Assembly (NCBI RefSeq): GCF_039545135.1
Contig: NZ_BAABRU010000007.1
Location: 1 to 64,000 of the forward strand
Direction of reading: 5' to 3'
Source of the DNA: Herpetosiphon gulosus
GTDB taxonomy: Bacteria; Chloroflexota; Chloroflexia; Chloroflexales; Herpetosiphonaceae
DNA: 64,000 nt
Position numbers and translations under genes: made by a program. The notes beneath the pieces are model-generated. The model did not search any database. It saw only the letters and a list, made by a program, of their open reading frames with translations, and was not told the origin of the DNA. The first letter of the stretch is position 1, and each line of letters starts with the position of its first letter. Below, in pieces: positions 1 through 9,238 of this stretch.

Positions 1-1
1 T

Positions 2-94
2 CGCGATATCACTGCAAAATGGGTCACGCTGCCAAACTGGGCACGGATTCGCAACCAATTGGCCATTCGCTTTGACGGACGCTTTCCGGGGTAA
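2..94 (+). pseudogene. C-terminal tail of an unidentified reading frame entering the window
   Basis: An open frame runs from the window edge to a TAA at 92-94, giving about 30 residues ending in LAIRFDGRFPG. It is in the same frame as the RHS gene at 131 but separated from it by the stop. The tail does not look like RHS repeats. It could be the end of a transposase or other gene that replaced the 5' part of the RHS gene, but I do not recognise the family. Confidence 0.35.
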
Positions 95-130
95 TGGGGC
101 GAAATACACAATCTACTTGACAGTCCCGTC

Positions 131-3100
131 ATGACCGATACCCTAGGTGCGGTCACCACCTATACCTATGATGATGCTGGCCGCACGATTGCCGTCACCG
201 ATGCGCGGGGCGCAACCACGCAGACTCACTATGATGCAGCAGGTCGGGTGATTGCCAGCACGGATGCCTTGTCGCACACCACGCACACGACCCGTGATGC
301 CGTGGGCCGCGCGATTCGGGTGACCGATCCGTTGGGCTTTGCGACCGTGACCAGCTATGATCGGCTTGGCCGCGTGGTCGCGACCACCAATCCACTGAGT
401 CATACCACAACCTATCAGTATGATGCCATGGGCAATACCGTGGCAATCACCAATCCGCGTGGCTTGGTTAGCCGCACGAACTACAATGTGCTGGGGCAGC
501 GGATTGCCGACGAGAATCCCCTTGGTCAAGTCACCACCTATCAGTATGATGGCATGGGACGGCTGACAACGGTCACCGATACCCTTGGGCTAGTCACGCA
601 GACTCAGTATGATGCTGTGGGCCGCACCGTGGGAACCAGCACATCGATGGGCTTCAGCACTGCGATCGCCTATGATGTGCGGGGAAACCCCAGTCTGATC
701 ACGGATACCTTGGGCATTACCACGACGACGGCGGTCGATCAGCTGGGCCGCACCACGGCGGTGACCACCGCTGGTCAATTCGTCACCCAGACACGCTATG
801 ATGTGGTCGGGAACGTGAACCAGGCCATCGATGCCAATGGGGTGACCACGGGCTATCGCCATGATGCCGCTGGCCGCGTGACGGCGGTGATTGAGCATGA
901 ACAGCCGGGGCAGCCATCCACCACGACCACGAATGTGGAAACCCTGATTGGCTACGATGCGGTGGGCAATACGATCGCGATTACCGATGCCAACGGCCAT
1001 GTCCGCACGACTCAGTACACCCTGCTGAACCAGCCAGCGCAGATCTGCGACGGCCTCCAGCGCTGTACCACGATCACCTATACCGCGCGGGGTGAGCGGG
1101 CAACCGTGACGGATCCACGCGGAGTCGTCACCACCTATACCTATGATCCTGCTGGACGAGTCGTGACGATCACCTATTCCGATGGCACGCCAGCGGTCAA
1201 TTATGGCTACAATCCGACCAATTCGGTGATCGCGATGGTGGATGGCAGTGGCCTGACCACCTATACCTATGATGCCCTCGAACGGATGACCACGCGCAGT
1301 CAGAATGGCGTGACGATTACCACCACGATTGCGCCTGATGCACGCAGCGTCACCACTGAGTATTGGGGGACGGGCAGCGTTGAGGCCACGCGTGACCCCA
1401 TGGGCCGGACGACGACCATGAGCGCATGGAATGCACCCGCAACCCAGTATACCTATCGTGGGGCAACCACGGCAGTCACCGCGATGGATCGACCAGCGCT
1501 CGGGCAGCAGACCACCCACCGCTATCGGGCTGATGGGGCGCTGCTCCAGATTCGCTATGGCCCCAATACCGACCTGACCTATACCCGCGATGCGGTGGGC
1601 TTGCCCACGATGCTGGCCGAAACGCTGAATGGGCAGGCGCTGACGACCCAGCTGGCCTATGATGCGCGTCAGCGCGTCGTCGCAGTGACCCAAACCAGCG
1701 ATCTGGCGAGTGTGCCAGCGAGCAGCCAGCACTATACCCTCGATGCCGTTGGCAACCGTCTGCACGATGGGACAGCGGCCACCACCCATACCTACGATGC
1801 GGCAGATCAGGTGCAGGCCTTCACCTATGATCAGGCGGGCAATCTGCTTGATGATGGGCAAACGATCTATAGCTATGATGGGGCCAATCGCCTGCGCCAA
1901 ACCCAGAGTGCCACCATGACCGTGGCTTATGGCTATAACGGCTGGGGCACGCTGGTCACCGAAACGATCACCCATGGCCTTGTGGTCACCCACACGCTGT
2001 TACTCTGGGATGAAACAAGCACTTTACCGCGCTTGCTCGGCACGCAAGCCTCCAATGGGGTTGAAACCCAGTATGCCTATGGCCCTGAAGGCGTGCATGC
2101 GGTGCGTGAGCGGCAGCACACGGCCCCGTGGCTGGTGGCCTATACCCAACTCGATGCCCAAGGCACGATTCGCGCCTTAATCACCCCAGCGGGCGTGGAG
2201 CAACAACGGACGCATTTCAGCATCTGGGGCACGATCCGCAGCCAAACCGGCACCAGCAGCAATCGCTTGGGCTATACGGGCGAGTTGATGGGCCATGATG
2301 GCACGGTCTACCTCCGCGCCCGTCATTATCTGCCAACGATGGGCCGCTTTCTCCAGCAAGATAGCTTTGCGGGTATTCCGACCAGTCCGCAATCACTGCA
2401 TAAATATAGCTATGCCCACAATAGTCCGGCGTGGCATACCGACCCCAGCGGCAACGTCGTTCCGTTGCTCTTGGCGGCGTGGGCAGCCGTTGAAATCACC
2501 CTCTCGGTGTATGATGCGTTTACGACGATGAATACCCTGCTCGATCCGTGTGTCAGCGGCTGGGAGAAGGCATCAACGGCAGGACTTTGGCTTGCGGGCA
2601 TGTTTCTGCCGGGTGGTGGCTATGCCAGTGGTGGGAAGGCGGCCAAACGCGCCATTGTCAATAATCTTGACCACGCTGATACTGCCCTGTATCGGTTTAA
2701 TCACTATACCGACGATGTGATCGATAGTGGGAAAGCGGTGACCCATGTCGATGATGCCACCCACGTGGCGCATCAGGCGGATACGGTCGCCAGCCAACGT
2801 GATGAGTTAATCAAAGTTACGGATAATCTTCCCTGTGTGCCGGGCAATAGCTTTGTCGCAGGGACGTTGGTCGAGACCAGCCATGGCCTCGTGCCGATTG
2901 AAACCTTGGTGGTGGGCGATACGGTCTGGGCGATCGACCCCCAAACCAACCAGGCTGGCTATTACCCGATTACCTGGACGACGGCCCATACCGCTACCTT
3001 GGTGATTGAACTAACCATCCAGCCGCTCACCGATACACTGGGGTTGGCGCAGGAACAGATTCAGGCCACCGACCATCACCCGTTCTGGGTCTATGGGCGC

Positions 3101-3784
3101 GGCTGGATTGATGCAGGTAAACTGCGGGTTGGCGATCGGTTGTTGGGTGATGCGGGCTATACCATCACCGTGGTGGATGTGGGTGTGGAGTTGCAGCCCG
3201 TCATGGTCTACAACTTCACCGTGGCTACCCTCCATACCTATACCATTGGCCATGCGGGGATTCTCGTTCATAATACGGGCTGTCTTGAATTTCTTAAGAA
3301 CGAGCTTGATACCTATGCTGATGGATTTATTCAAAGAGGGGATTTAGACCACTTAGCACCAGGTGAGAGTAAAACAGTAGCGATTTTCAAATCACCACAC
3401 TCACCGCGAACATTTAAGGCAATAAGCGGAGATACAGGATCTCCATTTCCTGAAGAACTCCGTAACAGTCTTGGCCATAATAAGAATAATACTAGTGGTC
3501 CGAAAAAGACACATCGTATGCGCTGGAATTGTGCAGAAATGAATTGTCTCAGGGATATACTCGCAGAATCAGGGGTTACTGATACAACACCCATAAGAAA
3601 GGTACGGCCTATCTTAAAGGATTTTGAATTTACCACGATGAATATAGAACGAACATCCACTGGATTTCTAAAACAGTATATCCCTCCATGTCCTGGAAAG
3701 GGAAATGTCATTGGATGTCATGACGTACTCGATAAATTAAATATGCTTGAAGGCCTTCTGGAGTGGGAGCCTAGAGTTCGATAA
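131..3784 (+). CDS. RHS-repeat polymorphic toxin, probably 5'-truncated, with HINT and deaminase-like tip
   Basis: The 1217-residue protein has about 750 residues of YD/RHS repeats (TYTYDDAGR, TQYDAVGR and similar), ending in an RHS core module with GYTGELMGHDGTVYLRARHY and a DPSGN junction. A hydrophobic stretch follows at about 775-805. A HINT domain lies at about 900-1048 (SFVAGTLVET, DHHPFWV, ending GILVHN), which in this family cleaves autocatalytically to release the C-terminal toxin. The tip, about 1049-1217, carries WNCAEMN (C1134, E1136) and two later cysteines, C1187 and C1196, the layout of the nucleic-acid/nucleotide deaminase fold (YwqJ-like is my best guess). The chosen ATG starts inside a repeat, with no signal peptide and a stop upstream, so the true N-terminus is probably lost. 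Tip DNA is visibly AT-richer than the repeat DNA. Confidence 0.85.
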   Translation: MTDTLGAVTTYTYDDAGRTIAVTDARGATTQTHYDAAGRVIASTDALSHTTHTTRDAVGRAIRVTDPLGFATVTSYDRLGRVVATTNPLSHTTTYQYDAMGNTVAITNPRGLVSRTNYNVLGQRIADENPLGQVTTYQYDGMGRLTTVTDTLGLVTQTQYDAVGRTVGTSTSMGFSTAIAYDVRGNPSLITDTLGITTTTAVDQLGRTTAVTTAGQFVTQTRYDVVGNVNQAIDANGVTTGYRHDAAGRVTAVIEHEQPGQPSTTTTNVETLIGYDAVGNTIAITDANGHVRTTQYTLLNQPAQICDGLQRCTTITYTARGERATVTDPRGVVTTYTYDPAGRVVTITYSDGTPAVNYGYNPTNSVIAMVDGSGLTTYTYDALERMTTRSQNGVTITTTIAPDARSVTTEYWGTGSVEATRDPMGRTTTMSAWNAPATQYTYRGATTAVTAMDRPALGQQTTHRYRADGALLQIRYGPNTDLTYTRDAVGLPTMLAETLNGQALTTQLAYDARQRVVAVTQTSDLASVPASSQHYTLDAVGNRLHDGTAATTHTYDAADQVQAFTYDQAGNLLDDGQTIYSYDGANRLRQTQSATMTVAYGYNGWGTLVTETITHGLVVTHTLLLWDETSTLPRLLGTQASNGVETQYAYGPEGVHAVRERQHTAPWLVAYTQLDAQGTIRALITPAGVEQQRTHFSIWGTIRSQTGTSSNRLGYTGELMGHDGTVYLRARHYLPTMGRFLQQDSFAGIPTSPQSLHKYSYAHNSPAWHTDPSGNVVPLLLAAWAAVEITLSVYDAFTTMNTLLDPCVSGWEKASTAGLWLAGMFLPGGGYASGGKAAKRAIVNNLDHADTALYRFNHYTDDVIDSGKAVTHVDDATHVAHQADTVASQRDELIKVTDNLPCVPGNSFVAGTLVETSHGLVPIETLVVGDTVWAIDPQTNQAGYYPITWTTAHTATLVIELTIQPLTDTLGLAQEQIQATDHHPFWVYGRGWIDAGKLRVGDRLLGDAGYTITVVDVGVELQPVMVYNFTVATLHTYTIGHAGILVHNTGCLEFLKNELDTYADGFIQRGDLDHLAPGESKTVAIFKSPHSPRTFKAISGDTGSPFPEELRNSLGHNKNNTSGPKKTHRMRWNCAEMNCLRDILAESGVTDTTPIRKVRPILKDFEFTTMNIERTSTGFLKQYIPPCPGKGNVIGCHDVLDKLNMLEGLLEWEPRVR

Positions 3785-3813
3785 AATAGACTTTCTTGGT
3801 AGCCAATGCAGTC

Positions 3814-3867
3814 GAATTGCAACCGATGGGAAATGGACAAGAGTCCATTTCCCATCGGTTGCAATTC
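3814..3867. repeat. Perfect 25-bp inverted repeat with 4-nt loop
   Basis: Arms at 3814-3838 and 3843-3867 are exact reverse complements around the loop AAGA. The hairpin fills most of the gap between the RHS toxin stop and the HEAT-like gene and ends 13 nt before that gene's ATG, next to its ribosome-binding site (GAAAGGA). No T-run follows either arm, so it is not a classical intrinsic terminator. It may attenuate or insulate the downstream gene, or mark a recombination junction. Confidence 0.85.
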
Positions 3868-3880
3868 CGAAAGGAATTCT

Positions 3881-5017
3881 ATGAGTAATGATCTCGATCT
3901 GATTCCATGGCATACGCTGAGCCATGCCTATGGTGCTGCCACCGATACACCCCAGCATCTACGCAACCTAACCGATCCTGATCCAGTGGTGATCAAGCAA
4001 GCGTATTCGGCGCTCTCGATGTCGATTGTGCATCAAGGCTGGGTCTCACCAACGGCCATCGCGGCATTCCCCTATCTCCTCCGGCTGAGCCTAACATCTT
4101 CGGGGCCGACCCGATCCTATGCTGCGGTGTTCGCCATGATCATTATCGAAGGGATTGCCCCACCACACGCATCGAGCGTTCCTTGTGGCTATTTTCTCTC
4201 TTCCAATGGACAGATGGAGGATAATCTGGATGCCGTTGAAGCACGGGCCATCCTCTATCCGTTGGTTATCCAAAGCTTCCCAGCATTATTGCCCTTGTTG
4301 CACGACCCTGATGAAGATATTGCGGCCAAAATGCTTCACATCGTCGCGTGCTGTGTGACAACCGATGAGACCGTATGGTCACAGATCGCTCCCTATGCAC
4401 AGACCGAACAGCGCCTGACATTTCAGGCGAGTTATCAGGTCATCGCATGGCGCAGCGGCAATCCGATGGCGCGTGCATGGGTGGCTGAAACTTTTGCGCA
4501 ATCGCAGGAGCCGCTGGTCACGCTCACCGCAGCCTTGGTGCTTGCCCACACGAAGCAACCGGTTCCTGAAGTGGTTACGTCATGGCTGGTCACGATCAGT
4601 CAATCTCACGATCAGACGCTGATCAAACAGTATAATGCGCTTCGACTCACTCGCTGGTACTGGTTCGATTGTGCGCTGGTGCTCTATCATCGGCCATTGC
4701 CTGAGCGAACCATGATCGTTCGCCAATGGCTTATCCACTTTGACTCCCGAGGACTATCGGTGAATGATGCGGAGGCTATCGCACTCCTCATGATGGCCTT
4801 TGGGCGGCTCCAGTATAAAAAGTCGGCTGTTGAACACGGTGATATCCAAGCAACGGTGATGTTGTGGCTCGCACAGCGTGCTTTTACTCGTGCTGACCGG
4901 GATCATGGAGTCCCTGAACGGATACTCCGTGCGTTTGGCCTTCCGTGGAAACCCGCCGCTATCAATGGCTTTTTACGGCTGCCGAACGCGACCCATCCTG
5001 CATTCGCTACGGAGTAA
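3881..5017 (+). CDS. HEAT-like helical protein, candidate immunity protein of the RHS toxin
   Basis: The predicted protein has 378 residues, almost entirely amphipathic helices, with HEAT-like units such as SFPALLPLLHDPDEDIAAKMLHIVACC. There is no signal peptide or membrane segment, so it is expected in the cytoplasm. The ATG at 3881 is preferred because GAAAGGA sits just upstream; the in-frame ATG at 3806 lies before and partly in the hairpin and has no visible ribosome-binding site. The gene directly follows the toxin-tip sequence on the same strand. Immunity genes of polymorphic toxins usually sit there, and HEAT-like immunity proteins are known, but the immunity role here is inferred from position only. 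Confidence 0.65.
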   Translation: MSNDLDLIPWHTLSHAYGAATDTPQHLRNLTDPDPVVIKQAYSALSMSIVHQGWVSPTAIAAFPYLLRLSLTSSGPTRSYAAVFAMIIIEGIAPPHASSVPCGYFLSSNGQMEDNLDAVEARAILYPLVIQSFPALLPLLHDPDEDIAAKMLHIVACCVTTDETVWSQIAPYAQTEQRLTFQASYQVIAWRSGNPMARAWVAETFAQSQEPLVTLTAALVLAHTKQPVPEVVTSWLVTISQSHDQTLIKQYNALRLTRWYWFDCALVLYHRPLPERTMIVRQWLIHFDSRGLSVNDAEAIALLMMAFGRLQYKKSAVEHGDIQATVMLWLAQRAFTRADRDHGVPERILRAFGLPWKPAAINGFLRLPNATHPAFATE

Positions 5018-5080
5018 GCGAGCCGATCTGTGATGGTTTGCGCTGAATTTTAGAGGGAAGAGAACAGGGTAAAAATGGGT

Positions 5081-5635
5081 TCATCCCAAGGGCTGACTTT
5101 GCAACCAAAACACCCCGCCATGAAAATAGACCCCATAGCGATAGGCAAATTCCGTCACCAGGCTCGTTTTGCCAATCCCGCCTAGTCCGGTGGTCACGGC
5201 TGGCATGACGACCGCTGGCTGCGCCGTGCCAATCGCCTGCGCGAGCGCTTTTAATTCCGTCTCGCGCCCAACAAAGTGCGGACTGGCTTCAAAGGGCAAG
5301 CGTGAGGCTTGAGGGAGATCGGAACGGGGCTTGGGCACATCATTCAATGGAATCGAGGCAAGGGCCGCAAGCGCAGCGGGTAGCGGGTCAATCGGCTGGG
5401 GGAGCGTCACCGTGACATGCACCTGATTTCCGGCATGCACATCACCAATCGTAATCGTGGCATTGGTAAGATCATTGTTCTGGCCAAGCAGCATGGAGAT
5501 CGTATTGCCACCAAGCAGCGTGGGATGGCCCGCAAAAACCGATTCGAGCGCCACCGTGACACTCACCCGATCATACTGCGGGCATTGAAGCAGAATCGCA
5601 TCGACCAGAACGGCACTAAGGGCTGGCAATTCCAT
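5081..5635 (-). pseudogene. Truncated NB-ARC STAND NTPase (N-terminal part only)
   Basis: The 184 residues consist of an N-terminal module of about 100 residues with a GDVHAGNQVHVTVT segment, a linker, then FVGRETELKAL and the Walker A GLGGIGKTSLVTEFAYRYG. This is the start of an NB-ARC STAND ATPase. The frame stops about 17 residues after the P-loop, at FWLQSQPLG, so Walker B, the sensor regions and the TPR or other repeats are missing. Nothing downstream restores them before the convergent HEAT-like gene. It is best read as a decayed or deleted signalling/defence gene. The N-terminal module may be an effector-associated domain, but I cannot assign it. Confidence 0.65.
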
Positions 5636-5807
5636 CGGGGACTCCTCACACGGCGCTTACGCTGGGGTTTGTTATTAATAGATACATTGCATCACAATTT
5701 CTGGGATGGATGGCGCAAAAATCACCCGTATGGGTGAAATTCACGCAGCGGTAGTCATCGCCGCTCGCCACCATGCGTGTTTCCATACAGCGGTACACCA
5801 TAGATAC

Positions 5808-6908
5808 TTATTTCGGCGGCTGCAACCCAAGTACGAACGCACGATCGTGTGCATCAAGCGCCCCTTGCTCCAGCATCTGCCAAAGCATACTACGCACACT
5901 TTTTGGTGCCATTGGATCGGGATTCCATACCGCCTGCGCTGCCACGCGGGTTCGTGCCTCGGCCATTAGTCGTTGCAAGCCATCAAGCCCTACCACCGCG
6001 ATCAACCGACGCAAGGTGTTGTAGCGTTTTGGACTTAACTCCCCAAGATCGATACGGATATCGACTGGAATCTCCTCAGGTGGGGATCTGCGACTGGCGG
6101 CACTCCTGCCTGACTCCCAAGCGTATAGTAATCATCAACGTAGGTTCCATCAAGTGTGGTCCAGAAATGATAGTGACCAAGCAGCATGGCGGCTCGTCCA
6201 CGCACGGCAAGCATAACCTCAACTTGGAGTGGACGGCCTGCGTCGAGCGGGAAAACAAGCTGGACCTGTGCCGTATCAAGCGTCAGCGTGTCCGGTATCC
6301 ATGCCGAAGTATTGGTTGGCTGCTCGCGTTCATGCGAAGCGAACACGCGATGCCCCTCAGCATGGGCCAGTTCAGTTCGTCCGTTCATATCGAGCGCCCA
6401 GCGCAGTGCAGCGACGAGTGACGCTGGGATAGAAGCGGCGGGGGTTGGCGCATGCCAGAGGGTGCGGACGAGCCGTCGAGCCATGGGCGTTGACATCATA
6501 CCCGGACAGCGGTGCACGTACCCGATCCGCAGCAGCCTCCTGGCGTGACAGCCAGCGATCACGCGCCGTTTGGGCCGTATCGATCGTGAGGGTCGTCGTG
6601 GTGATCCAACCACGCAGGTCTGTTTCGAACCAAAATGTTCCGACATCCACGAAATCGCCATGCCGACCCCTTCGTCCATCGGGGATGCCAATATCAATGC
6701 TGGTCAGCATATGCGCTTCATCTTCGGTGCGCAGATCAAGTGCCAATGAATGGGGATAGAGCGCAAGCCTATCGAGTGCCAGCGGGTGCGCAGTGGTGCG
6801 ATACCACTGCCGAAGCGCATCGGCAGCGGCATCGATCGCGCGGGGAACCAACCACTGCTGATTCAAGCGGGTCTGCATCAACACAATTCGTGCATCGGTA
6901 TCCAGCAT
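5808..6908 (-). pseudogene. Unrecognised gene broken by two frameshifts
   Basis: Three consecutive minus-strand frames join into one protein of roughly 360 residues. The first runs from ATG 6908 (MLDTDARIVLMQTRL) to about 6485. The second continues with MARRLVRTLWHAPTP to about 6080. The third continues with PEEIPVDIRIDLGEL and ends at 5808 (VLGLQPPK). The second break lies near a GGGG run. I see no known motif, signal peptide or membrane helix. The sequence mixes helices with acidic, aromatic beta-like segments such as HGDFVDVGTFWFETDL. It lies upstream of the truncated STAND gene on the same strand, so the two may have formed one operon before decay. Confidence 0.55.
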
Positions 6909-7201
6909 CTAGTTCCTCTCACAATCGATCGTTCAACGGCATCGAGGACGGGCAGCAGGCAGGAATCGCATCAGACAACCGAGTGCCGCTCCATGGCGAT
7001 TGCTCGCATGCATGGCCGAAAAATCGCGTCCATGTCCATCGCTGACCGTCATGGGCTGGCTCGCACGTGGTGGCACTCCATGGTTCAAGCAATCGACCCG
7101 CGCCATACCTGAACCGCATGCAGTACAACCGTTCGCTGCATGATTTCAGGGCCACTTGGGTTCATACGTGCAACTACACGAGCAGTAAAAACTCGGAGGC
7201 A
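6909..7201. other. Gap without a convincing gene
   Basis: Open frames here are short, overlap one another on both strands and show no recognisable motif. The stretch lies between the broken unknown gene and the end of the ISKra4-like remnant, and may contain that element's unrecognised terminal region. Confidence 0.4.
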
Positions 7202-8122
7202 CTACCCCGATAATGGCAGCGATGGCGCACTCATCGGATCAGACCGGAAACCCGCATACCACCCGCGAACGGTCGCCTCCCAATCACCATTGAGCACCTG
7301 GGTTCGCACTTGCAGCAGCAGATGTGCCCCCTTGGGTGTCCACTACATCTGCTGTTTTTTGACCATGCGTTTGCTGACCACATACTTCACCGTTGACTCC
7401 ACAAAGCTCGTGCTCATCCGCTCGCCCTGCCGGTAGCGCTCCCCATAATTGATCATTGACCCGCTGTTGTGTTCAATGTAGGTGCTAAGGTCATGGACAT
7501 ACCGCCCCATCGTTGCCGCTGCCGCGCTCCCCGGCTGGATGGTATCACCCCATCCTCATCGTCATCCTAGCCATCCAACCACGCGGCAAGCGTGTCCACG
7601 GCCTCCAACGCGCTGGCCGTATCCCCATGCCAGAGGTGGTGTTTGATCCGCTCGATACTGTCTGCCAATGATCGTCCATCCCAGGGTTGGGAGGTCGGGC
7701 GGACGGGAAGACCACGAGCGCACTGCTGGAGCACGGTCAGCCGCATCGTGAGATGAAACCAATCCAGCACCTGCTCGGCCTGCGGGTACAGGTCATCGGG
7801 CAGACGGCGGACGGTATCGCCCCCATCCATGAAGAAGGTCACCTGCTGATTGGCGTGCATGCCCTGGGATCGGAGCAGGTCAAACAGTCGCCGGCGTGGC
7901 TTCCGATCATAGCGCTGGACCAAGGCGAAACATTTACTGGTTGGCGGCGGCACGCCCTCCGGCTCATCCCGGCGAAAGGCGAGGATACTTTTGCCCGCGA
8001 TGACCTCAAAGGAATCGACAGTAAATTCCCCATGCGCATCAAGCTTATGTTGAAAGGACGCTCCTCTGGCATCATGGCTGTGCAACCAAACACGATATCC
8101 AAGCAGCGTCCATGGAGATCAT
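7202..8122 (-). pseudogene. Decayed ISKra4-family transposase remnant
   Basis: The frame from 8122 down to 7567 contains RRRLFDLLRSQGMHANQQV, FFMDGGDTVR and AEQVLDWFHLTMRLTVL, hallmarks of ISKra4-family transposases. A TAG stops it after AAWLDG. In another frame the typical C-terminal part continues (YGERYRQGERMSTSFVEST, KRMVKKQQM), is interrupted by a TAG where WTPKGAHLLLQ normally follows a residue codon, and ends at 7202. The N-terminal part is missing: a TGA at about 8122 precedes it, where the neighbouring IS4-like gene begins. With two stops, a frameshift and a truncation it cannot encode an active transposase. Confidence 0.8.
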
Positions 8123-9204
8123 ACCGCAGATCAGTCACGCCATGCACACCCTGTTGACCACCACGACTGAGGCAATCGCCGCCGCCCAGCAGTACGGCAA
8201 ACACCCTGACCGCGCCGAATGTTGTCCCAGCACCTTAGTCCAAACCCTCGTCTATGACCATCTGGCCCAGTCGACCGCGACCGTTGAGCAGCTGGCCCAG
8301 ATGGCCTGCTGCATCGGGGTCGATGTCTCACCGCAAGCGATTGATCAACGCGTTACCATGGCCACCGCCGACCTGCTCCACCAGCTCGTCCTCGCCAGCA
8401 TCCAGCCCGTCATCACGACGCATCCCGTTGCCCTGACCATCCTCCAGCGCGTTGCCAGCGTGCGCGTCCATGATAGGCTTGCCCGATGCGCTCACCCGCA
8501 CCTGGCGCGGCTGTGGGAATGCAACGACGGGCGGCAGAGTCACGCTCAAATGTGGCATCCAACTTGATGTGCGCACGGGCGCGATCACCGCGCCCGATCT
8601 GGTCAACGGACGGGCCGCCGATCGGGCGCTCCCGCTCCAGCAGCGCGATCTGCCGCCGGGGAGTTTGCTGCTCGCCGATCGCGGGTTTTACCATCTGGAG
8701 CGCTTGCCCCAGCACGACCAGCACGGGGTCTTTTGGATTACCCGTCTGCCCAGCAACACCCACGTTGCCTATCCGGGGCACGCCGCGCAGCCGTTGACCA
8801 CATTTGTCCGCGAGCTTGGCCCGGTGGCAACGTGGGATTGTGCGATCATCGTTGGCAAGGAGCAGCACGTGCACGCTCGTTTGGTGGTCACGCGGGTGGC
8901 GCAGGCGGTTGCCGTTCAGCGGCGGGCACGCATTCGCCAGCATGCCCAGCACCAGCATCGCATGCCGTCGGCAACGGCCTTGGCACTGGCGGACTGGAAT
9001 GTGGTGCTTACGAATGCGCCGCGCACGCTGATCAGCCCGACCGAAGTCTGGGCGTTGGTGCGGGTGCGCTGGCAGATTGAGCTGCTGTTTAAGCTGGGGA
9101 AAAGCCATGCCCGCCTTGATGACTGGCGCACGACCAATCCGGCACGGGTCTTGGGTGAAATCGATGCGAAATTGATTGGGTTGGTCTTCCAGCATAGGTT
9201 TTAA
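8112..9204 (+). pseudogene. Decayed IS4-family DDE transposase
   Basis: The first frame, from ATG 8112, gives LVQTLVYDHLAQSTATVEQLAQ and VSPQAIDQR, typical of the IS4 N-terminal region, up to about 8470. The reading then continues in another frame with LPDALTRTWRGCG, LDVRTGAITAP, LADRGFYHLERL and VRWQIELLFKLGKSH, which carry the DDE and Y(2)R-K signatures. The product stops at VFQHRF, where family members usually continue for about 80-100 residues. One frameshift and a C-terminal truncation make it non-functional. Its start overlaps the broken 5' end of the ISKra4-like gene, suggesting it inserted into that element. Confidence 0.8.
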
Positions 9205-9238
9205 GCCCCCTCATCCCCAATCCCTCTCCCACTGCGGC

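Noticed and set aside
117-122. Consensus TTGACA before the RHS start
   Set aside because: A promoter here would place its -10 inside the RHS coding sequence, and no matching -10 was found. It is probably chance.
590-1993. 467-codon open frame on the minus strand
   Set aside because: It lies wholly inside the RHS repeats, is rich in I/G/H/R from reversed repeat codons, and has no known motif. It is a shadow frame.
5849-6759. Several plus-strand open frames over the broken unknown gene
   Set aside because: They overlap one another and lack a ribosome-binding site or motifs. The minus-strand frames join into a more coherent protein.
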